Positions 58,541 to 64,000 of a stretch of 64,000 bases of DNA are shown here, piece by piece; the first letter of the stretch is position 1; each line of letters begins with the position of its first letter. This DNA comes from Lentinula raphanica (Eukaryota > Basidiomycota > Agaricomycetes > Agaricales > Omphalotaceae), in NCBI GenBank assembly GCA_027919835.1, contig JANVFP010000004.1:310001-374000 (forward strand). Direction: 5' to 3'. The position numbers were made by a program, and so were the translations under genes. The notes under the pieces were generated by a model that was not told the origin of the DNA, ran no database searches, and saw only the letters and a program-made list of their open reading frames with translations.

Positions 58541-58627
58541 CCCACCCTTACCGCTTTCCCTATACTGTTTACCTTCTTATTATCTTATTGCTCATGTACT
58601 ACTTCGTTACATATATTCGCCAGTGCC

Positions 58628-58766
58628 GGCTTGAGCTAGGCGTCCCGTTTCTTCGGGTCCCTCGCGAGAGAGCATGGGCGACCAAACAAGATCACGTTTG
58701 CACCCAATCTCTCGCTCCTTTTTTCCCTCTGAGCTATTTCCTCATATCAAGACGAGTACGCATAGA
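58628..58766 (+). repeat. Split direct repeat B2
   Basis: Copy of B1 that ends the element at GAGTACGCATAG. Host sequence begins with ACCGTGTTTCACG. Confidence 0.9.
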
Positions 58767-58937
58767 CCGTGTTTCACGACGTTGCTGATCAAGCCAGGGT
58801 TGAACTTCACCAGCGCCTATACTTCAGCCACGTGCATCTTGTGATCGCACCAAGCTCAGATCGATTAAAAAATTTTCATCAGATTCTTCCGAGTCATCTC
58901 TCTTCGTTCTACACTTCAAGCTCAATTACTCTCCAAG
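58767..58937 (+). promoter_or_regulatory. Remaining proximal promoter and 5' leader of eEF1B-beta
   Basis: Only about 170 bp of host sequence lies between the retroelement and the start codon. It includes a pyrimidine-rich stretch (TCTCTCTTCGTTCTACACTTC) just upstream of the ATG, a common pattern in highly expressed fungal genes. A strong promoter would normally extend further upstream, into or beyond the element. Confidence 0.45.
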
Positions 58938-59996
58938 ATGTCCGTTGATCTGTCCAAACTTGACCAACACCTGGCGACTAGGTCCTACGTTGAGGGGTAA
59001 GTGCCACATTATCACCTATCCCAAGACGATCTGCTATGGTCCGTGTTTCCAAGAAGCGAAAAGACATTGCTGCCCAAGCGTGCCAACTTTCATACCCTTT
59101 GAGGCTTCTCTTCTGTTTGCATTCCTGCCTGACCTATCGTCTTGATCTTTCCTTAGTTATACACCTTCGCAGGCCGATGTTCACGTTTTCCAGGCGCTTT
59201 CCTCTGCTCCTGATTCCTCCTTCGTCAACGTAACCAGATGGTACAAGCACATTGCATCTTATGCTACCGAGCATGCTTCTCTCTCTGGCTCCAGCAAGGC
59301 TGGAGAAGCTTTCATTGGTTCAGTTGCCGCTGCCGCTGCCCCCGCTGAGGCCGAGGAAGACGATGAGATCGATTTGTTCGGCGAAGATGATGAAGAAGAC
59401 GCAGAGGCTGAGCGTATCAAAGCTGAACGAGTTGCTGCGTATAATGCTAAAAAGGCCAACAAACCCAAAACTGTGGCGAAGGTGTGTATGTTCTTCACGT
59501 CATCCAGCGTGTGTACTCATCTTGCATCAGTCTGTGGTTACTCTTGAAGTGAAGCCTTGGGATGACGAAACGGACATGGAAGCTCTGGAAAAGTCTGTAC
59601 GTAGCATTGAGAAAGACGGACTTGTTTGGGGATCCAGTAAACTTGTTGCTATCGGCTATGGTATGCTTTGACGTTGTCGTTCATCCTTCAGTGGCTAACT
59701 TGAACATCAAAGGCATCAAGAAACTTCAGGTTCGTTCATGTTATATGTATCTGAGTACAAGCTTAAATTTCAATCCCATAGATCACTCTTGTTATCGGTG
59801 AGCCATGTTCGCTCCTTTTCATGATCTATACTCACGTTATGACCTAGAGGATGAGAAGATCTCTACGGACGAACTCCAAGAAGAGATCGCAGAATTCGAA
59901 GATTACGTCCAGAGCACTGATATAGCTGCCATGCAAAGTTTGTTGTCCCTCAGTCACTGTGATTGAAAAGCTGACCCAAAACATCTAGAACTCTAA
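58938..59996 (+). CDS. Translation elongation factor 1-beta (eEF1B-beta)
   Basis: Several exons give about 214 residues. [20 protein letters not shown] joins by a phase-2 intron to [19 protein letters not shown], the GST-like N-terminal segment. An acidic [16 protein letters not shown] stretch follows, then the guanine-exchange domain: [40 protein letters not shown] and ITLVIEDEKIS. The last intron (after ATGCAAA) adds the final KL, giving the family's typical AMQKL terminus. It recharges eEF1A with GTP during translation. The Ngaro-like element ends about 172 bp before the ATG. Confidence 0.95.
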
Positions 59997-60767
59997 ACAC
60001 AAATGTCATCGCCGTGAACCGTGTTCCCAAGTCGGATAGAATATTTTGTTGTATATTGATTGCAATGGGTTTGTCGAGATCCATAGGATGACTCCCTGTA
60101 AACTTCACTTATCCGTGCATCCTCGAATTCTCTTCGTCTACTACGAACGCTTATATCGTGGAGACCGGAAATGAAACCGACAATAGCACGGTTACTCGCT
60201 CGCATCAAGATCAATGCGAAGGCACCCACGTTGACCTGTTTCAATTTGGCATGATCTGCCCGCCTTCATGGTGCAGATAGATAACACACTCTCCAACTAT
60301 CTTCAACTATCAACACGTCAAGTGGCAGACATCATCACTCGACTGAAATGAGATTCCGAAATGAGATCCCGAATTCCAGTCCATTCTTTCGCGAGAGGCG
60401 GTCCTCTAGGATTGTGAAAGTGGCGTACGTATCTACGCTGTATCGGTGAACTCTATAATTATCCACAACCATACTCGAAGTTCACGTGTTCTTCGTTTAC
60501 GCTCTCATTTTCAAACCTCCTTATTCGGGGATATGGAACCAGCAACGGGGAACTTAAGAATACTGGTCGAGGTTTCGTACCGAACTGGGAACTACTCTGA
60601 GACTCCCGCTGGCCCCTCCACGGCGATTGTATATCCTTTCGAAACTTTCAATCCAGCGCGATCAATGCAGTACTAAGGGATTAGATGAATCTTATACCAG
60701 ACCCCGTGTCCAGCGTTTGGATGGGTTTTAAAGCCTTCCTTCGCTGGTGAATTTCAGCACGACTAGG
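59997..60767. other. Intergenic gap
   Basis: 3' UTR of eEF1B-beta and promoter of the next gene. The frames present (60446-60676, 59993-60244 minus) lack domains. Confidence 0.4.
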
Positions 60768-62654
60768 ATGTCTTCGTATCTCGAACTCGCCCCTCGCGAT
60801 ATCTTGGAGCATATTGCATTTCTTGTCGTTGAACCATCAGATCCTCAAGTTCTTATCCCCCTTCAGGGACTCCTGAATCTGCTGTTGACTAGCCCGACTC
60901 TCTACCACTCCCTCTGCCCTTCATCTGCCCCTCATCTTTATGCTCGCATCTTCTGTAGCACCTTTGACCTGGACCAGAACGGTATTCATGGCGACGCTGA
61001 ACGGATCACTGACTCTGGGCTGACGGTGGACTTGATTTCCCGCTACCGCTTGTTAAGAAGAGTTCGGCATTGTGATCTTTCGACCAACATGATGTTAGAG
61101 GATCTGTGTGTGGCCATGCGCATCGTCATACAGAGTGCAGGTGTCAACGAAAGCCATCTGCGGTCGGCGGGGTTCTCAGATTTCTGCTTTGCCTATGCAC
61201 GGCATTGTTTAGCCAAATGTCAACTCGGAGAAGAACGTGCGAGTATGTCTACTACCGAAACGAGCCTGATTCTCTGGCTACTGACTCTAACTTGGTCTCG
61301 AGGTACGTCTAGGAAATTGATTCCATTATTGACTGACTGATCCTGTATCAACCAGACGACGTATCAAGACTGACTCAGGATACACGAGAGCAATTCCTCG
61401 TCCTGTTACGGCCTCTAGTGCTTCAAGTAAGCTCGCTCGACTTTAGCTGTCTTTTGTTCCCGACCCGTGACCATCCTTAGAATACTCAGGAGCACGAAGT
61501 CAACGAAGTCGTACGTGCAACTCACTCGCCAACAGCCGAATTCGATACCTCACTCCCGAGTGCATGCTCTGCAGCAATCATATTGTACTGTGCTTTACAG
61601 GAAGCCGGTGCTCCCAAAAGCGGTCCACGGATACTGTTTGGTCGAATCGTCAATCTGGGTAATGATGATCGCGAAGGTTCAAGGATGGAAGACTTTTGCA
61701 AAATGACAAATTATCAGACACCTTTGTTCGGGGATGATTTCCCTGGCCCCGGGACCCGCCCAAGAGTGTTGAACTCGATAAGACACGACCCACAGTTCTT
61801 CAATGCGAAGCTACCCGGTTCCAATGCGTATCGCTGCCTCCCGGATGTTATCACAGGACTTTGGGAAGGCATATATATGGTCAAGCTCTCAGTGACACTC
61901 GTTCCCGAATGCACGCCTGATGATTTACTTGTAACCCAGGTTTCCTGCGCTCATATAAACAAAGAAGCGTCGACTTCGCCCAGCACGCCGGACTTCATTT
62001 GCAAAAAATCTTTGCAGTGTTCACTTGAATTCTTTTTTGATCTTGGAAAATACGACGGGCCTGACCTTCTTGTCCCAGAGTCCATCAGAGATGCAGTTAG
62101 CCAATGGGCTGTTATGCCAAGGGACTTCTCAGCGGAGGAGGTGAGTCAGCACTTTTGAGAATCTAGTTTTCACAGAAACAAATGGGCTTCGCATACAGGA
62201 CTGCCTTGTCATCGAGGGGCGGAAAACTCCTTATGAAAAATTTGCAATCAATCGAGATTACTCTCAAGCTTTAGACTGTCTTGTCTTTGGACAGGTAAAT
62301 ATCTGGAGCCCATACATAACCTGCCAAAAATAACGGAAACCGGGCATAGACTGAGCAGGATCACGATCGAGCCTGTGGAGGCTTTACCTTTGCCGGAAGA
62401 ATGGAGCGTGATGGGACTATCGTTTTGAAACGAGAACCGGTGAGCAGCAAGCTGAATGCTTCGAGTTTTGATTCATTCGTTTCATCTCTGTTCAGAAAAA
62501 CACATCTGATGCCGATCTGGGTACTTGGATTTTTGAAGGAAATATACGATATAGATCTGTCTTCGCTGGGAAATGGAGTTCAAGTCCCAACGGCGGTATC
62601 CACGGTGTATTCAGCTTGAAAAAAGTGCCCCGTTGCTCTCAAGATGAAGGTTGA
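60768..62654 (+). CDS. F-box-like protein of a mushroom-specific family
   Basis: Multi-exon gene of about 530-550 residues. The N terminus SSYLELAPRDILEHIAFLVV has the L-P/A-x-(D/E)-I-L-x-x-I pattern of an F-box, followed by a long helical region. Exons join through short introns at about 61302 (SR to DDVSRL) and 61428 (LVLQ to EHEVNEVV). The C-terminal half reads KMTNYQTPLFGDDFPGPGTR, GLWEGIYMVKLSVTL, GRMERDGTIVLKREP, then GTWIFEGNIRY and a final GGIHGVFSLKKVPR, an order that recurs in mushroom proteins as I recall. F-box proteins recruit substrates to SCF ubiquitin ligases, the class activated by neddylation (compare DCN1 in this window). The substrate is unknown. Confidence 0.65.
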
Positions 62655-62935
62655 CCGATGCTCGTTGTGCACACGAGGATAAGACTCGACGGGAATCCAC
62701 GTTGGACAGTGCGGACTTGGAATTATGGCTTCTTCTGGACATATCTAGAACTACTATTTATCGGGCGCTTCCGAGCATAGAGCGACTTTTCATCATTTTT
62801 CGTACGTATTTGAAGGGGTTTTGTCTGCTTAAACTGCACTACTGAACTTTCCGAGCCGTTGATGAATTGAACATACTCCATGGAACGAACTCATGGAGTT
62901 CACGGTGAGTATGGGCGATACTGCATATCAACAGC

Positions 62936-64000
62936 TCAATCGAAAGGCTCCATCACAGTGTTTTTCCTGACATCACTTGCGAAATTACTATTCACCCCTT
63001 CCTTCCAGTTGGGAGCTTCAAACGTAGATGTATGGCACCAAGGCTTCAGTCGAAGCTCCGTCTCGATAACGCGAGCAAAATGTTCCGACCAGCCTTTTCG
63101 TGGAAACATAGCAGTGGTAGTTTTGATTAATTGAGGATGGATGAGATTGGCGCGTCTGAGAAACACGAGATGACAAGGTTATACAGGGACTACGGACTGA
63201 TGGATGTCACTCACAATCCTACATTGTCTGGGAAGGAGAAAGGTGTAAAGAACCGAATTCAGTGCAAATCTTTATTGAAGCGCGGTAATGATAATGAGTA
63301 ACCTCACCTAGAATCGTTGCAAGCTGTAAAATTTGACCTATCATGGTGATGTTTCCACTGAACATTCAACGGTAGCGCAATATGAGGTCATGATACAGCG
63401 TCAGTCACACAGAATCAATTACAGGTACTCACCCTTGAACGAAGATGTCTTGATGTCGCACGATTGCGTCGCATACCGAGTCGGCTTGATCCTCGACACC
63501 CCCCAATTGAAGTATGAGATCGCGGGCAACAATAGCGCCTTTGAACTCGAACGACAACTTCGTGGTGGACAAAAATTTCTCCGCAGTCCCTATGTCATGC
63601 AAAAGGCAGGCCAGATAGTATGTTTCCAGGTCGTATGACCAATGCGGGAAGTGGGTTTGGGCCAAAGCAACTCCTGAAGCATGATTGTAGCCCGATAACG
63701 TGGTATGATAGTAAGACTTACCGTAGATATAAACCCTGTTGGAATGATTGAATGTCTGCTCGTCAAGCTCTTTCTATACAAACAAGAGAAGTCAGAAGCT
63801 GGAAAATGAGCAGATACAGCGCTGAGACAACGTGGAGATGGAATTGAAACTGGAAAATCTATCGAGGTCTAGAAATTCTCGGATCCAGAAGGCTTCGCTT
63901 GTACGACTTACTTGGACGAACGTTTTCACTTTATCAACAAGCATTGAATTGGGGAGAGGGAAATCTTCTGCGATGAACAAATCCTGCTTTGGAGTGTCAC
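62936..64000 (-). CDS. Cyanamide hydratase (HD-domain), cut by window edge
   Basis: Minus-strand gene that runs off the right edge, so the N terminus is missing. Exons: the edge exon with LFIAEDFPLPNSMLVDKVKTF, then a small exon ELDEQTFNHSNRVYIY, then HFPHWSYDLETYYLACLLHDIG with the HD metal-binding pair, STTKLSFEFKGAIVARDLI, QADSVCDAIVRHQDIFVQG, then short exons (ITMIGQILQLATILD) and the last RASLIHPQLIKTTTAMFPRK... to TGA 62936. Fungal cyanamide hydratases convert cyanamide to urea. All the visible parts are intact and in family order. Confidence 0.85.

Larger units (their letters stand above)
53859..58766 (+). mobile_element. Complete Ngaro/PAT-like tyrosine-recombinase retroelement (DIRS order)
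   Basis: The split direct repeats follow the order A1 (53859-54141), ORFs, B1 (about 58121-58257), A2 (58258-58540), a ~90-bp spacer and B2 (about 58628-58766). A1 and A2 (283 bp) look identical, as do B1 and B2 (~138 bp). Between A1 and B1 lie gag-like, RT-RNase H and tyrosine-recombinase frames. There is no DDE integrase and no protease. This is the layout of Ngaro and PAT elements, which integrate through a circular intermediate and leave no target duplication. Intact frames suggest a recently active copy. Confidence 0.92.

Overview
The window looks like a piece of an Agaricomycete (mushroom-forming basidiomycete) genome. Genes are dense and cut by many short introns (about 45-75 bp, GT...AG). 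The gene set includes a secreted GH115 alpha-glucuronidase typical of plant-cell-wall degraders, alpha-kinases with zinc-ribbon N termini, and fungal mobile elements (a tyrosine-recombinase retroelement with split direct repeats, a LINE and a short LTR element). I see no rRNA or tRNA gene and no CRISPR array.

Left core block (0.6-20.2 kb): a Cdc20/Fizzy-type APC/C activator, the GH115 gene with about 20 exons, a conserved unknown protein on the minus strand, a long stretch with no convincing gene (11.3-16.2 kb), the cullin-neddylation factor DCN1, and a multi-pass membrane protein with a long disordered tail.

Accessory island (about 20.4-47 kb): two related gene pairs, each an alpha-kinase with two N-terminal zinc-ribbon motifs next to a DDE integrase-like gene (pair A, 21.1-25.4 kb; pair B, 36.3-42.2 kb). 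Pair A looks intact and is followed by two 16-bp-unit minisatellites. Pair B is decaying: a 1.77 kb LTR element with identical LTRs and a 5-bp target duplication sits inside a kinase exon, and the integrase looks frameshifted at its first catalytic motif. Pair B lies between two diverged direct copies of a ~2.3 kb segment carrying an unknown gene family (X1 at 32.5-34.6 kb, X2 at 44.3-46.2 kb). Between the pairs lies a ~2.6 kb non-coding zone (25.9-28.5 kb) with seven copies of GATC-N5-GATC, an inverted-repeat element holding a long hairpin and telomere-like repeats, and then a 5'-truncated LINE.

Right core block (47-64 kb): a two-domain ABC ATPase of the yeast YDR061W type, a predicted GPI-anchored secreted protein, the alpha subunit of mitochondrial succinate-CoA ligase, a complete 4.9 kb Ngaro/PAT-like tyrosine-recombinase retroelement inserted about 170 bp upstream of the eEF1B-beta start codon, eEF1B-beta itself, an F-box-like protein, and the 3' part of a cyanamide hydratase cut by the window edge.

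The core genes are housekeeping genes with no evident shared pathway. The kinase-integrase pairing, seen twice as related copies, is the best candidate for an undescribed system, possibly a mobile element that carries a protein kinase.
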